From: Candidatus Saccharimonadota bacterium
GTDB lineage: Bacteria > Patescibacteriota > Saccharimonadia > Saccharimonadales > Saccharimonadaceae
DNA: 64,000 nt
Direction: 5' to 3'
Assembly: GCA_016866755.1 (NCBI GenBank)
Contig: VGLK01000002.1
Coordinates: forward strand, 1 to 64,000
Shown here: piece by piece, positions 15,341-24,351 of the stretch
Layout: every line of letters starts with the position of its first letter
Numbering within the stretch: the stretch's first letter is position 1
The notes under the pieces: generated by a model
Database searches by the model: none
Told to the model about the DNA's origin: nothing
Seen by the model: only the letters and a program-made list of their open reading frames with translations
Program-made: the position numbers and the translations under genes

Positions 15341-16099
15341 AATTTCAGCGCCATTTTCGGTAATTAACACCGTATGTTCAAAGTGCGCCGCTAAACTCCC
15401 GTCTTTAGTAAGAATTGTCCAACCGTCATCACTTGATGTATATATTTTTTCACTACCTAGGGTGGCCATTGGCTCAATGGCGATAGTGTCTCCTGGGCGA
15501 AGTAGCACGCCGCTCCCTTTTCTACCCCAGTTTGGAACTTCGGGTGCCATGTGCATTTCAAGCCCTACACCGTGACCAACTAACTCTCGAATGATACCAA
15601 GTTTAGCTTTTTTTAAAGTCGCTTCAATTGCTGCTGCAATGTCTCCGGTATAAACTGGCCCACTTATTGCGTCAATACCTGCATACAGGCTTCGTTCGGT
15701 ACTTGTAAGTAAGTGCCGCACCGCCGCTGGTGGCTTCTCATCACCCACCACCATAGTAAAGGCGCTGTCTGTTTTCATACCTTTATAGGTTATGACTAAA
15801 TCAAATCCTACAACGTCGCCACTTTTAAAAACGTAATCGCTTGGCACGCCATGGACAATAGCGTCGTTTGTACTAATGCAAATACAAGCCGGAAAGTTAA
15901 CTTCACTCGTTTTATACGTAGCAATCGCGCCATATTCGGTAATTTTTTTCGCTACAAACGCATCAACGTCAAGCTCACTTATACCCGGGCGAACGTAACC
16001 GCGCACATCTTTATAAATACGCGCTAAAATTTTGCCGCCTTCGCGCATCGCTTCTATTTGCGCAGGAGTTTTATCTCCGGTCGCTAGTCCAGTTGGCAC
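15323..16099 (-). CDS. map: Methionine aminopeptidase type I
   Basis: This 258-residue enzyme removes N-terminal methionine after deformylation. All five metal ligands are visible: D100 and D111, H176 (GHGVGLEMH), E209 (AIEPM) and E241. The GTG start at 16099 overlaps the end of adk by 16 nt, suggesting coupling. It is last in the order rpsU, yqeY, adk, map, and its end converges on murI. Confidence 0.95.
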   Translation of the reverse strand: MPTGLATGDKTPAQIEAMREGGKILARIYKDVRGYVRPGISELDVDAFVAKKITEYGAIATYKTSEVNFPACICISTNDAIVHGVPSDYVFKSGDVVGFDLVITYKGMKTDSAFTMVVGDEKPPAAVRHLLTSTERSLYAGIDAISGPVYTGDIAAAIEATLKKAKLGIIRELVGHGVGLEMHMAPEVPNWGRKGSGVLLRPGDTIAIEPMATLGSEKIYTSSDDGWTILTKDGSLAAHFEHTVLITENGAEILTISD

Positions 16100-16629
16100 G
16101 TCTCTAGCTCCGCCTGAATACGGTCGTGCACTTCGCCAACACTGCCGGTACCATCAAGATGCACAATTTTTACCGCATTTTCGGCAAAATAACTTAGCAC
16201 TGGGTACATTTCTTTGCGATAAATATTCATTCGCTTTGAAATAATTTCCGGCGTGTCCTCCATGCGGCCGCGCACCGATAGACGCCGCTGAATTTCGCTC
16301 TCTGGCACTTCAAGCACTACCACAATATCAATCGTTCGATTATTGCTTTCAAGGTAGCCCAGCAGCCACTCGGCTTGCGGTTTGGTACGCGGAAAACCAT
16401 CTATAATTAGGTGCTTAAAATCAGCCGATTTTCGAATTGATTCATCAACAACTTCATAGGTTAATTCATCGCTAATTAAATCGCCCGTACCTAAAATACG
16501 GTGAATTTCTGGATCCTTACTATCGCGGAACATTTGTCCAGTAGATAGCCAGCGCCACCCGTGCCGCGCCGACAACATTTGCCCCTGAATACTTTTACCA
16601 GCACCGGCTGGACCAAAAAAAATAATCAT
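16084..16629 (-). CDS. adk: Adenylate kinase, short form
   Basis: The 181-residue kinase interconverts AMP, ADP and ATP. It has the P-loop GPAGAGKS (6-13), the AMP-binding region STGQMFR, IDGFPRTKPQAEWL and RRLSVRGRMEDTPE in the lid. The lid is short and lacks zinc cysteines. It lies between yqeY and map in a translation-related operon. Confidence 0.93.
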   Translation of the reverse strand: MIIFFGPAGAGKSIQGQMLSARHGWRWLSTGQMFRDSKDPEIHRILGTGDLISDELTYEVVDESIRKSADFKHLIIDGFPRTKPQAEWLLGYLESNNRTIDIVVVLEVPESEIQRRLSVRGRMEDTPEIISKRMNIYRKEMYPVLSYFAENAVKIVHLDGTGSVGEVHDRIQAELETCQLD

Positions 16630-16650
16630 ATGTTTATACGCTCCTGTTAA

Positions 16651-17106
16651 TTATTTGTTTAAAGCATTTTTTGTAAGACGGGCAATCATTGCGCCATCGG
16701 CGGCGTTGCCTACCTGAGCCTTAACGGCACCAATCACTTGCCCCATAGCCTGCGGGCCGTTCGCACCAAGCTCGGTAACTTTCATCTCAACAATAGCTTG
16801 CAGCTCGGCTTCATCTATCTGTTGTGGCAAATATTTTTCAATAACTGAAATTTCAGCCTTTTCAGATTCAGCCAGTTCTGGTCGGCCGTTGGCCTCGTAC
16901 ATTAAAATACTTTCACGGCGTTTTTTTACTTCGCGCGCAATAATTACTTCAATTTCACTATCATCAAGGCCGCTGTCGCGTTTATTTTTTGCAACTTCTT
17001 CGTTTAAAATAGCTGCTTTTAAATCGCGTAATGTATCCCCCTCAAAACGATTACCGCCCAAAAGAGCGGTTTTCATATCGTTTGAGATTTGCTCTTTCAG
17101 AGCCAC
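16651..17106 (-). CDS. yqeY: YqeY/GatB-domain protein
   Basis: The 151-residue protein matches the YqeY family throughout: MALKEQISNDMKTALL, EEVAKNKRDSG, EKAEISVIEKYLPQQ and a C-terminal helical domain (PQAMGQVIGAVKAQVGNAADG) homologous to the tRNA-binding tail of GatB. It begins 3 nt after rpsU. The rpsU-yqeY pair is widespread in bacteria. Its exact role is unsettled; tRNA-dependent amidation or rRNA/tRNA binding is suggested by homology. Confidence 0.93.
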   Translation of the reverse strand: MALKEQISNDMKTALLGGNRFEGDTLRDLKAAILNEEVAKNKRDSGLDDSEIEVIIAREVKKRRESILMYEANGRPELAESEKAEISVIEKYLPQQIDEAELQAIVEMKVTELGANGPQAMGQVIGAVKAQVGNAADGAMIARLTKNALNK

Positions 17107-17109
17107 CGC

Positions 17110-17325
17110 TTAGCGGATTCCTAGGCGAGCCTTCGCCAGTTTATCTGCTTTGCGCTCCTTGCGGATAATTGCCTTTTGGCGACGCTCGGTTTTTGAAAGT
17201 GGCTTGCTAAATCGCATAGAAGCTTTAGCTTCAGCTAGCACACCGCTCTGAAGAACCTTGCGGTTGAAACGTCGAATAATATTCTCGTTTGCTTCTCGTT
17301 CGTCTTTACGTGTTACTTGTACCAT
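17110..17325 (-). CDS. rpsU: Ribosomal protein bS21
   Basis: The 71-residue basic protein has VTRKDEREANENIIRRFNRKVLQSG and the basic tail typical of S21. I chose the ATG at 17325, just after AAGGTG, over a GTG 6 nt earlier. A promoter lies immediately upstream, making a leader of only a few nt. First gene of rpsU-yqeY-adk-map. Confidence 0.94.
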   Translation of the reverse strand: MVQVTRKDEREANENIIRRFNRKVLQSGVLAEAKASMRFSKPLSKTERRQKAIIRKERKADKLAKARLGIR

Positions 17326-17334
17326 ATACACCTT

Positions 17335-17363
17335 ATTCTAACAGGTAAACAACTAAGTCGCAA
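17335..17363 (-). promoter_or_regulatory. Promoter of the rpsU operon
   Basis: TTGCGA (17358-17363) and TAGAAT (17335-17340) on the minus strand are 17 bp apart; the -10 lies 9 nt from the ATG. Confidence 0.65.
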
Positions 17364-17397
17364 GAATTATTCTATAACAGGCGAATACTTACAATTC

Positions 17398-17904
17398 TTA
17401 ACAATCAGTTGCAAACAACGGCAATTCGCGCACTACATCAGCAGAAGCAGTTTGAAATGGGTGTGAGTACACACCGATTTGGTCTTTAGTGCAAGCTGCC
17501 CATGAACCCTCTCCTTCATTCTCATTAAAAAAATAAGGTCGGCTCCAAGGGTCTTTTAATCCGCGTACATCTATGCCACTCGCCGCACTCACCCTATCAA
17601 GCGCTCGATTATATTTTGTCCAGCAGTCATGCGTAAACGGCAGCGTAGCAAGGTTTGTACCTGACGGGCGATTATAACAATGTTCGTCAGTGTAATCTTG
17701 TGTAATCGAAAACAAATTACGATCTGCATTTATTCGTGCCGCCATAATCGATCTTTCTAACATAGCAATATCAGAATCTATCTTTGATTGCTGTGCCCGA
17801 CCTTGAATACCATTGTATGCAACAATTGTAATCGCCGCCAAAATAGCAATGACAACGATTACTATCAAAAGTTCTACAATGGTAAATCCCCGAGATCGGT
17901 TCAT
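17398..17904 (-). CDS. Type IV pilin-like protein
   Basis: I place the start at 17904 (MNRSRG), 1 nt after the stop of the previous pilin gene. The class III signal is GFTIVELLIVIVVIAILAAI, with cleavage expected after the Gly and Glu5 present, followed by AYNGIQGRAQQSKIDSD. The mature 160-odd residue domain has about four cysteines. Type IV pilins drive twitching, adhesion or DNA uptake; Saccharibacteria carry such systems. The assembly ATPases are not in this window. Confidence 0.88.
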   Translation of the reverse strand: MNRSRGFTIVELLIVIVVIAILAAITIVAYNGIQGRAQQSKIDSDIAMLERSIMAARINADRNLFSITQDYTDEHCYNRPSGTNLATLPFTHDCWTKYNRALDRVSAASGIDVRGLKDPWSRPYFFNENEGEGSWAACTKDQIGVYSHPFQTASADVVRELPLFATDC

Positions 17905-17905
17905 G

Positions 17906-18430
17906 CTACCGAACCCACTCTTTCCAACCAGTCGCATCACGCTCATATCCAGGCCATCCGTATTGTCCGTGCCCAGCACTGCCGTACGCGCGATTACAGG
18001 TGGTCGATCCCCAAATATTAGATGCCTTTTCTATCTTACCGTTCAGCATAAAGTATCCCTGACCGGATTTTGATACCGCACCAATTGCATATCCAGTGCG
18101 ATCGCTTGTGGGGCAATAATAAAAATTACCACTTCGATCACCACCAACTTGGTATGCCGACTCTGACACTTTTATCCCTACTGGCTCAAGACTTGATTCG
18201 TTAGCCGCAGGATACAAACTTTGATTCGCATCGATTTTAAAAATTTCGAGCTTTTTTGCAGCCGACGCAAGATCGGATTCAACCGCCGAATCATTAGCCC
18301 TATTTTGAATGCCATTATACGCAACAATTGTAATGGCCGCTAAAATGGCAATGACTACAATAACAATAAGGAGTTCTACAATGGTAAAACCGATTTTGAG
18401 TTCGCGCGTATTTATCTTGGCGTTGTTCAT
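17906..18430 (-). CDS. Type IV pilin-like protein
   Basis: The 174-residue prepilin has a 14-residue leader ending KIG, then FTIVELLIVIVVIAILAAI with Glu5 and AYNGIQNRANDSAVESD. The mature part has a Cys pair near the C-terminus. The hydrophobic helix is nearly identical in DNA and protein to the next gene, so the pair probably arose by duplication. The ATG is 9 nt from TAAAAT with no ribosome site, so it may be near-leaderless. Confidence 0.88.
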   Translation of the reverse strand: MNNAKINTRELKIGFTIVELLIVIVVIAILAAITIVAYNGIQNRANDSAVESDLASAAKKLEIFKIDANQSLYPAANESSLEPVGIKVSESAYQVGGDRSGNFYYCPTSDRTGYAIGAVSKSGQGYFMLNGKIEKASNIWGSTTCNRAYGSAGHGQYGWPGYERDATGWKEWVR

Positions 18431-18462
18431 GCTGACTATATTTTAGCATAAGCCTTATAAAC

Positions 18463-20157
18463 TTAGTCGCAGTTTTCTAAGTGAAGCAGTCGCCCCTCAA
18501 CCGTTCGCCTTCCCTGCCACTCATTAATATCGGGCTGAAACCAAATATTCACTACGTCGCCCGGCTCAACAAAAAAATGCTCGGGTGCGTTAAAGGCTAA
18601 AAATTGCATAGATACACCGCTTTCATCGCGCAGCTCCAGCTTTACGTGCTGCGCTTCAGCGCCCATGCGCTTTACGTACATAGCTGTTAAACTGCGGGCG
18701 TACAATACCGGTTCTTTGTTGGCGCTACCAAACGGCTCAAGTTGTGATAGCTGATGCACCAGCGCCTCATCTACCTCGTGCAGCTTTGCCTCGGTATCGG
18801 CCTTGGGCAGTAATTGCGCGGCTTGATTTTGCAGCCCTAAACTTTTGTAAAACTGATTAACACGCGCCCGAAATGCCGGAATATTTTTTACCGGCAGTGT
18901 TACGCCAGCCGCCATTTTATGGCCACCGCCTTTAGTAATTATGTCATCACTCGCGCGAATGGCGTCGGCCGCACTAAAATCACCATAGCTACGCGCCGAA
19001 CCTTTGGCCTCTGTCTCCATTTCTTCAAGCACATAGGTAGGTTTTTTATAGCGCTCTAAAAGCTTAGCCGCCACAATACCAATAATTCCATGATTCCAAC
19101 CTCGGCTACTCACTACCAACACTGGTAAATCAGCGTAGCGTTCGGCCTCTATAATTGCCGCTTTAAATATTTCATCTTGCTGAGTTCGCCGCGATTGATT
19201 TAATTCATTTAGCTGCTGTGCTTTCTCGAGCGCGAATAATCCATCTGTAGCCACCAACATTTCAAGCGCATGTGTTGCTGTTTCTAGCCGGCCAGCGGCG
19301 TTCATTCTTGGCCCTAGGCCAAACCCAAGACTGCGCGCCGTTACCTTGCTCGGTTCTACGCCGCTTACCCGCATTAACGCGAGTAGTCCAGGCCGGCGCG
19401 TTTTTGCTAAAACTTTTAGTCCCCAAAATACAATGGCCCGATTTTCATTTTTTAAACTTACAATGTCGCATACTGTTCCAAGCGCCACCAAGTCTAATAG
19501 CCACTTCTCTTGGCCTTTAGGCAATCCTTCAAGTCGAGTTTGCAGAGCCTGCACCAACTTAAACGCTACGCCAACTCCGGCAAGGTCTAAAAATGGATAT
19601 ATCTTGCCTTGTAATGATGAATCGGCTTTTAATTCAAATACCTCATAGTCATCTGGGTAATCTTGTAGTAGCCGCTTTGGATTAACCACGCCAATTGCTG
19701 GCGGCTGCGTGGGTGCTACGTTGTGGTGATCGGTAACTATAATATCCACCCCAAGTTCTTTAGCGCGAATAATTTCTCTCTCACTTAAACTGCCGCAGTC
19801 TACAGTCACCACCAATGTGGTGCCGGTTTTTGCAATTCGCTCAACCGCGTCCATCGTAAGCCCGTAGCCCTCTACAAATCTGTTCGGAATAAACGCCTCA
19901 ACCCTACTAAAACCAAAGCTGCTAAATGCGTCTAGCAACACCGAGGTTGCTGTGAGACCATCAATGTCGTAATCACCATAAATAGTTATAAATTCATCTT
20001 TTTGGCGCGCCGCCACCAGCCGCTCCACCGCCTTGTCCATATCGGGCAGTAAAAACGGATCGTGATATGCCTCGTAACTAGGATTAAGAAACGCCTGGCG
20101 CTTTTTTGGATCATCAAGCCCACGAGATTTTAATACGCGTTCAAATAGGTTTGTCAT
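18463..20157 (-). CDS. recJ: Single-strand exonuclease RecJ
   Basis: The 564-residue DHH-family 5'-3' ssDNA exonuclease acts in recombination and mismatch repair. Visible motifs are YGDYDIDGLTAT, TVDCGS, TDHHNVAP (DHH), GTVCDIV and the DHHA1 motif GGGHKMAAG, followed by an OB-like C-terminal domain. An AAAGGG ribosome site precedes the ATG. The winged-helix gene lies 27 nt upstream. Confidence 0.95.
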   Translation of the reverse strand: MTNLFERVLKSRGLDDPKKRQAFLNPSYEAYHDPFLLPDMDKAVERLVAARQKDEFITIYGDYDIDGLTATSVLLDAFSSFGFSRVEAFIPNRFVEGYGLTMDAVERIAKTGTTLVVTVDCGSLSEREIIRAKELGVDIIVTDHHNVAPTQPPAIGVVNPKRLLQDYPDDYEVFELKADSSLQGKIYPFLDLAGVGVAFKLVQALQTRLEGLPKGQEKWLLDLVALGTVCDIVSLKNENRAIVFWGLKVLAKTRRPGLLALMRVSGVEPSKVTARSLGFGLGPRMNAAGRLETATHALEMLVATDGLFALEKAQQLNELNQSRRTQQDEIFKAAIIEAERYADLPVLVVSSRGWNHGIIGIVAAKLLERYKKPTYVLEEMETEAKGSARSYGDFSAADAIRASDDIITKGGGHKMAAGVTLPVKNIPAFRARVNQFYKSLGLQNQAAQLLPKADTEAKLHEVDEALVHQLSQLEPFGSANKEPVLYARSLTAMYVKRMGAEAQHVKLELRDESGVSMQFLAFNAPEHFFVEPGDVVNIWFQPDINEWQGRRTVEGRLLHLENCD

Positions 20158-20184
20158 AGCAAAAGCCCTTTTGCTAAACTTACT

Positions 20185-20496
20185 TTAGCCGCGTGGCTGC
20201 ACATCGGCGGAAGGTCGTTTGGGCCGCGAAGTTGTTTGCTGAGATTTAATAACAATACTCTGAAGCTCTTTAAAAATTGGAAACTGTTTGTTGGTGGAAT
20301 AAATTTTAGTATTTCCCTGCTTTTCACTCGAGAGAAATCCAACTTTTTCTAGTCGCTTAAGTTCGCGCTGAATGTTTCCAGGATCTTCTTTAATGAGCTT
20401 TGCTAGCCCGCGTACATGAGTACGAAAATCTGGGTATTTGGCATACACAACCACAATTTTTCGTCGTACTCGAGATGTAATAAAGACGTCTAGCAT
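20185..20496 (-). CDS. Winged-helix DNA-binding regulator
   Basis: The 103-residue product has a helix-turn-helix/winged pattern: RVRRKIVVVYAKYPDFRTHVRGLAKLI, DPGNIQRELKRLEKVGFLSSE, then a wing with KIYSTNKQFPIFKEL. This resembles small ArsR-like regulators that sense through the C-terminal helix. A good AAAAGGAG site precedes the ATG, and a TTGATG-18-TACACT promoter lies upstream. It is probably cotranscribed with recJ; its targets are unknown. Confidence 0.8.
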   Translation of the reverse strand: MLDVFITSRVRRKIVVVYAKYPDFRTHVRGLAKLIKEDPGNIQRELKRLEKVGFLSSEKQGNTKIYSTNKQFPIFKELQSIVIKSQQTTSRPKRPSADVQPRG

Positions 20497-20599
20497 ATCA
20501 CTCCTTTTCGCTCTAAAGCTGCCCCTAATCCGCGCTGTCTGTACCTATAAGTGTAGCATAAATTTACAACAACCATCAAGCTTTTGCTTAAACTCATTT

Positions 20600-21256
20600 T
20601 TACTGCCAGTTTAAAATGTTTTGATTAATTTTTGCAATTGTTTCTTCGCGGGAAGGAATTTTGTTGTCATCGTAATAATGATTAGTCCCCATATAATTTT
20701 CTTTTACATCAAGAATATACAAATCATCGGCAAGAATATGCAGCTTATCAACCGCGGCAACCGTAGATACTGGCACGGCGACAATTAACTTATTATAGCG
20801 AACCGGTTTTAACACATCGAGCGCCAAATCCACGTCCGCACCATCGGTCATGCCGTCATCAACCAAAATAATATTGCGCCCTTTTAAAAGTCGCAAATCC
20901 ATTACGCCGCCGTCACCAAGCAGCCGATTAATTTTTTGAAACGCCTCGCGCTTTTGCTCCTCAAGATAGCCATGAAATTCGTTGGTGTAGCCAGTAATCT
21001 GCCCTTCGGTAAAACTGCTGTTGAAAGCAAAATGACCAGTCTGCGCCACCGATCCAAACGCCATACCCTCGCCGGGAATAGCAATATCTTCTGCTACCAG
21101 CATCATAAGCATGGCATGCAGGTGCCATGCTACCTGTTCACCCACCAGTACGCCGCCGTCGCTCATGGCAATGACGGCCGAATCTTCATACCGATATTTA
21201 TCAAGCAACTTTTGTGCTAAGTAATACCCTGCCTGTGCGCGACTTTCAAAATACAT
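20600..21256 (-). CDS. Phosphoribosyltransferase-domain protein
   Basis: The 218-residue product has a type I PRTase fold with the PRPP motif IILVDDGMTDGADVD (about residues 126-140) and an early VIAMSDGGVLVGEQVA. The specific substrate is not clear; proteins of this kind often sit alone and act in salvage. It diverges from priA, and the palindromic AGTATACT at about 21275 can serve as -10 for both. Confidence 0.8.
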   Translation of the reverse strand: MYFESRAQAGYYLAQKLLDKYRYEDSAVIAMSDGGVLVGEQVAWHLHAMLMMLVAEDIAIPGEGMAFGSVAQTGHFAFNSSFTEGQITGYTNEFHGYLEEQKREAFQKINRLLGDGGVMDLRLLKGRNIILVDDGMTDGADVDLALDVLKPVRYNKLIVAVPVSTVAAVDKLHILADDLYILDVKENYMGTNHYYDDNKIPSREETIAKINQNILNWQ

Positions 21257-21288
21257 ATACTTACGAGTTTAGCAGTATACTAAAAGAT

Positions 21289-23235
21289 ATGCACTACTAC
21301 GAAGTCGCTCCCACAAAAATTGTGCGAGCCAAGGCCGATTGGTTTACCTATCACAGTGAAACTGCCTACGTTAAGGGAGATTTAGTTACGATTCCAGTTG
21401 GAAACACTCTGCAACAAGGCATTATTTTAAAAAAGGTAAATAAACCTACCTACGCCACTAAGCCTATCAATTCTCGCATTGAAACCTTGCCGCTGCCTCG
21501 CCCACTCGTAAATACCGCGCTTTGGATGAGCGAATACTACCACACACCACTGGCTACCGTACTGCAAACCGTGTTACCGCGTGGATTAACAAAAAATCGT
21601 CGCTCGCCTAAAGAGGTATCACCTTTCTCTTTTGCCCGAGAAACCAATGATAAGCGCGTATTTACTGCCGATCAGACCAAGGCGCTCGACACCATTAACG
21701 CCATGACGCCAGGCACAGCTATACTTCATGGCAACACCGGCTCTGGCAAAACTGCCGTGTATATCGAACTTGCAAACAGGGCAATTGCTCGGGGAGAATC
21801 GGTGGTAGTATTAGTCCCAGAAATTGCTCTTACTTCTCAGTTAGTGGCAGAATTTTCGCAACATTTCTCCGATATTATTGTCGCCCATTCTAAACAAACC
21901 GAGGCTCAGCGCCATATCGCCTTTAAAAATGCGCTTGCCTCTCCTGTGCCGCAGGTGGTAATTGGTCCGCGTTCAGCACTATTTTTGCCGTTGGCTCGCA
22001 TTGGGCTTATCGTTATTGATGAGTTTCACGAGCCAAGTTTTAAGCAAGAGCAGTCACCACGCTACTCTAGCCTTAGAGTTGCCCGCATTTTAGCCCACCA
22101 CCACAAGGCAAAGTTGGTACTCGGTAGCGCCACGCCGCCAGTAAGCGAATATTATCTTGCAGAATCTAGCAATCGTCCAGTTATTCGTATGGTTACATCG
22201 GCGCGCTCCAACACCATAAAGCCTACTGCCACACTGGTTGATATGACCAAGCGCGATAAGTTTACTAAACATAGATTTTTATCAAATACGCTACTTGAGG
22301 CAATCGAGACTAATATTTTAGAGGGCACACAATCGTTAATTTTTCATAATCGCCGCGGCAGCGCCACCACCACTTTGTGCGAGTCGTGTGGCTGGCAAGC
22401 GTTTTGCCCTCAATGCGTACTGCCACTCACCCTGCACACCGATCAACACAAATTACGCTGCCACATGTGCGGCCACCACGAACGCGTACCTACCTCGTGC
22501 CCGGAATGCCATGCGGCCGATATTATTCACAAAGGCATTGGCACCAAAATGATTGAAACCGAATTATCGCGACTTTTTCCTAAAGCCCGTATAGCTCGCT
22601 TTGATGCCGACAGCGACAATGAATCTACCGTAAACGAACAGTACCAAGCACTCTACGATGGCGATATCGACATCATAATTGGCACCCAAGTTATTGCCAA
22701 AGGCTTAGATTTACCGCACCTGCGCACCGTTGGTGTCGTGCAGGCAGACGGCGGACTAAGTTTGCCCGATTATGGCGCGAGCGAACGCACCTTTCAGTTA
22801 TTAGCTCAAGTTATTGGTCGCGTTGGTCGAAACCATCACCCTACAGCCGTTATTGTTCAAACTTATCAACCGTCACATCCGGCGATTATTTACGGTTTGG
22901 CGCAGCAATACCATGAATTTTACGCTTACACACTTAAGGAGCGAAAGAAAAGTCATTTTCCTCCGTTTACTTATCTTTTAAAATTGCAGTGTAGCTACAA
23001 AACCGAGGCTGTTGCCATAAAGAATGCCCGCACTCTGCGAACGGCTCTCGCACATAAAGCACACGCCGACGTACTCTTTTTTGGCCCAACGCCAAGTTTT
23101 TATGAACGTGCCAACGGACTTTATCGCTGGCAAATTATTCTTAAATCACCACAGCGCGCGCATCTTACGGCACTGCTCAACCATTTACCGCCGCAGCATT
23201 GGCAGTACGAGCTTGATCCGCTTAGTTTACTGTAG
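21289..23235 (+). CDS. priA: Replication-restart helicase PriA
   Basis: I place the start at 21289, 7 nt after TATACT, so the mRNA is probably leaderless. The 648-residue protein has the N-terminal 3'-DNA-binding domain, Walker A HGNTGSGKTAVY, a DEAH-like box that reads DEFHEPSFKQ rather than the usual DEEH, a zinc-binding segment with paired cysteines (CESC, CPQC, CHMC, CPEC) and helicase motifs V-VI (GTQVIAKGLDLP; QVIGRVGR). It reloads the replisome at stalled forks. Confidence 0.95.
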   Translation: MHYYEVAPTKIVRAKADWFTYHSETAYVKGDLVTIPVGNTLQQGIILKKVNKPTYATKPINSRIETLPLPRPLVNTALWMSEYYHTPLATVLQTVLPRGLTKNRRSPKEVSPFSFARETNDKRVFTADQTKALDTINAMTPGTAILHGNTGSGKTAVYIELANRAIARGESVVVLVPEIALTSQLVAEFSQHFSDIIVAHSKQTEAQRHIAFKNALASPVPQVVIGPRSALFLPLARIGLIVIDEFHEPSFKQEQSPRYSSLRVARILAHHHKAKLVLGSATPPVSEYYLAESSNRPVIRMVTSARSNTIKPTATLVDMTKRDKFTKHRFLSNTLLEAIETNILEGTQSLIFHNRRGSATTTLCESCGWQAFCPQCVLPLTLHTDQHKLRCHMCGHHERVPTSCPECHAADIIHKGIGTKMIETELSRLFPKARIARFDADSDNESTVNEQYQALYDGDIDIIIGTQVIAKGLDLPHLRTVGVVQADGGLSLPDYGASERTFQLLAQVIGRVGRNHHPTAVIVQTYQPSHPAIIYGLAQQYHEFYAYTLKERKKSHFPPFTYLLKLQCSYKTEAVAIKNARTLRTALAHKAHADVLFFGPTPSFYERANGLYRWQIILKSPQRAHLTALLNHLPPQHWQYELDPLSLL

Positions 23236-23246
23236 AAAAGCCATTC

Positions 23247-23714
23247 GTGGTACACTTATCATATAAAAAAAGCACAAGCGGTTTCACTATAGTTGAGCTT
23301 TTAATTGTAATTGTAGTGATTGCGATTTTAGCGGCTATAAGTATTGTTGCTTATAACGGAATTCAAAAGCGAGCCACAATTACTCGCACCACATCCGACC
23401 TCAACATGATAAACAAAGCAATACTTACGTATCACGCCGAACACGGAAGTTATCCAATTCAATCCACCTGGAACGCTAAAATAGAAGATTTTATTCCAGA
23501 AATTGTGCCGAACTATGCCAGCAAGTTGCCGCAAAACCCCGTTGCCGGTTCTAGCGCTCGCTACATGTATCGCTCTAACGGAACCAACTATAAACTAATA
23601 TCTCATACCGATAATTTATGTGCCGAGGCAACGAGTAACCAACCAAACCTTATTGATCCAACGCGAAATTGCTGGGCTTACGGTTATTGGTCGCCAGGGG
23701 CAGCATCGTGGTAG
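23247..23714 (+). CDS. Type IV pilin-like protein
   Basis: The prepilin has KKSTSG before FTIVELLIVIVVIAILAAI, with Glu5 and the AYNGIQKRATITRTTSD motif shared with the two pilins at 17.4-18.4 kb. The mature domain is about 140 residues with two cysteines. The GTG at 23247 is the only usual in-frame start; it has no ribosome site and overlaps a TACACT box, so the exact start is uncertain. It lies between priA and def, 11 nt after priA. Confidence 0.82.
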   Translation: MVHLSYKKSTSGFTIVELLIVIVVIAILAAISIVAYNGIQKRATITRTTSDLNMINKAILTYHAEHGSYPIQSTWNAKIEDFIPEIVPNYASKLPQNPVAGSSARYMYRSNGTNYKLISHTDNLCAEATSNQPNLIDPTRNCWAYGYWSPGAASW

Positions 23715-23775
23715 GCATACTGTATGCTAATAGAACAGTCGCGCACTCCAAAAATTTACGCTATACTTATAGGTA

Positions 23776-24351
23776 ATGAAAAAAGAAGCAATTATTACCC
23801 TACCCAACCCACATTTACGCCAAAAATCTCAGCGCGTACATGTGGTAACCGATGAAGTTAAAAAACTTATTCAAGACATGACCAGTGCTGCACTTGACTG
23901 GGAAGATTCACGCCCCCATGAAATTAGCGCTGCCCTTGCCGCCGTACAGGTCGATCATCTTGAGCGTGTAGTTATTGTGCGAAGCGACTTTGACGATAAA
24001 GCGACACGCGAATTTACTGCGCTTATTAATCCAGAGATTGTTAAATATGAAGGCTCAATTGAAGAAGCTCACGAAGGCTGTCTAAGTGTGCAAAAAATTT
24101 ATGGTAAAGTACCGCGCTACACAAAGGTGCGAATTAAGGCTCTCGATGAAGACGGCAACGAAATAAGACTAAAGGCTGAGGGGTTTTTAGCACGCGTGCT
24201 TCAACACGAGATTGATCACACACTTGGTACAGTATTTATTGACCACATTCAGGATTCAAAAAATGCTTTTTACACGCTCGATGATAAAGGCGAGCTTCAA
24301 CCACTTGACTATGACACACACATTGCCAAAAATTCTATTCTTTGGGACTGA
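23776..24351 (+). CDS. def: Peptide deformylase
   Basis: The 191-residue metalloenzyme removes formyl from nascent chains. Motif II is EGCLSV (C102), motif III QHEIDH (H144, E145, H148); motif I is ISAALAAVQ, diverged from GxGxAAPQ. The ATG lies 8 nt from TATACT with no ribosome site, so it is likely leaderless. Its end overlaps fmt by 41 nt, the usual def-fmt pairing. Confidence 0.94.
   Translation: MKKEAIITLPNPHLRQKSQRVHVVTDEVKKLIQDMTSAALDWEDSRPHEISAALAAVQVDHLERVVIVRSDFDDKATREFTALINPEIVKYEGSIEEAHEGCLSVQKIYGKVPRYTKVRIKALDEDGNEIRLKAEGFLARVLQHEIDHTLGTVFIDHIQDSKNAFYTLDDKGELQPLDYDTHIAKNSILWD

Noticed and set aside
24212-24310. Extended N-terminus for fmt from 24212
   Set aside because: The extra 33 residues lie within def in another frame and do not match formyltransferases; MTHTLPKILFFGT at 24311 is the natural start.
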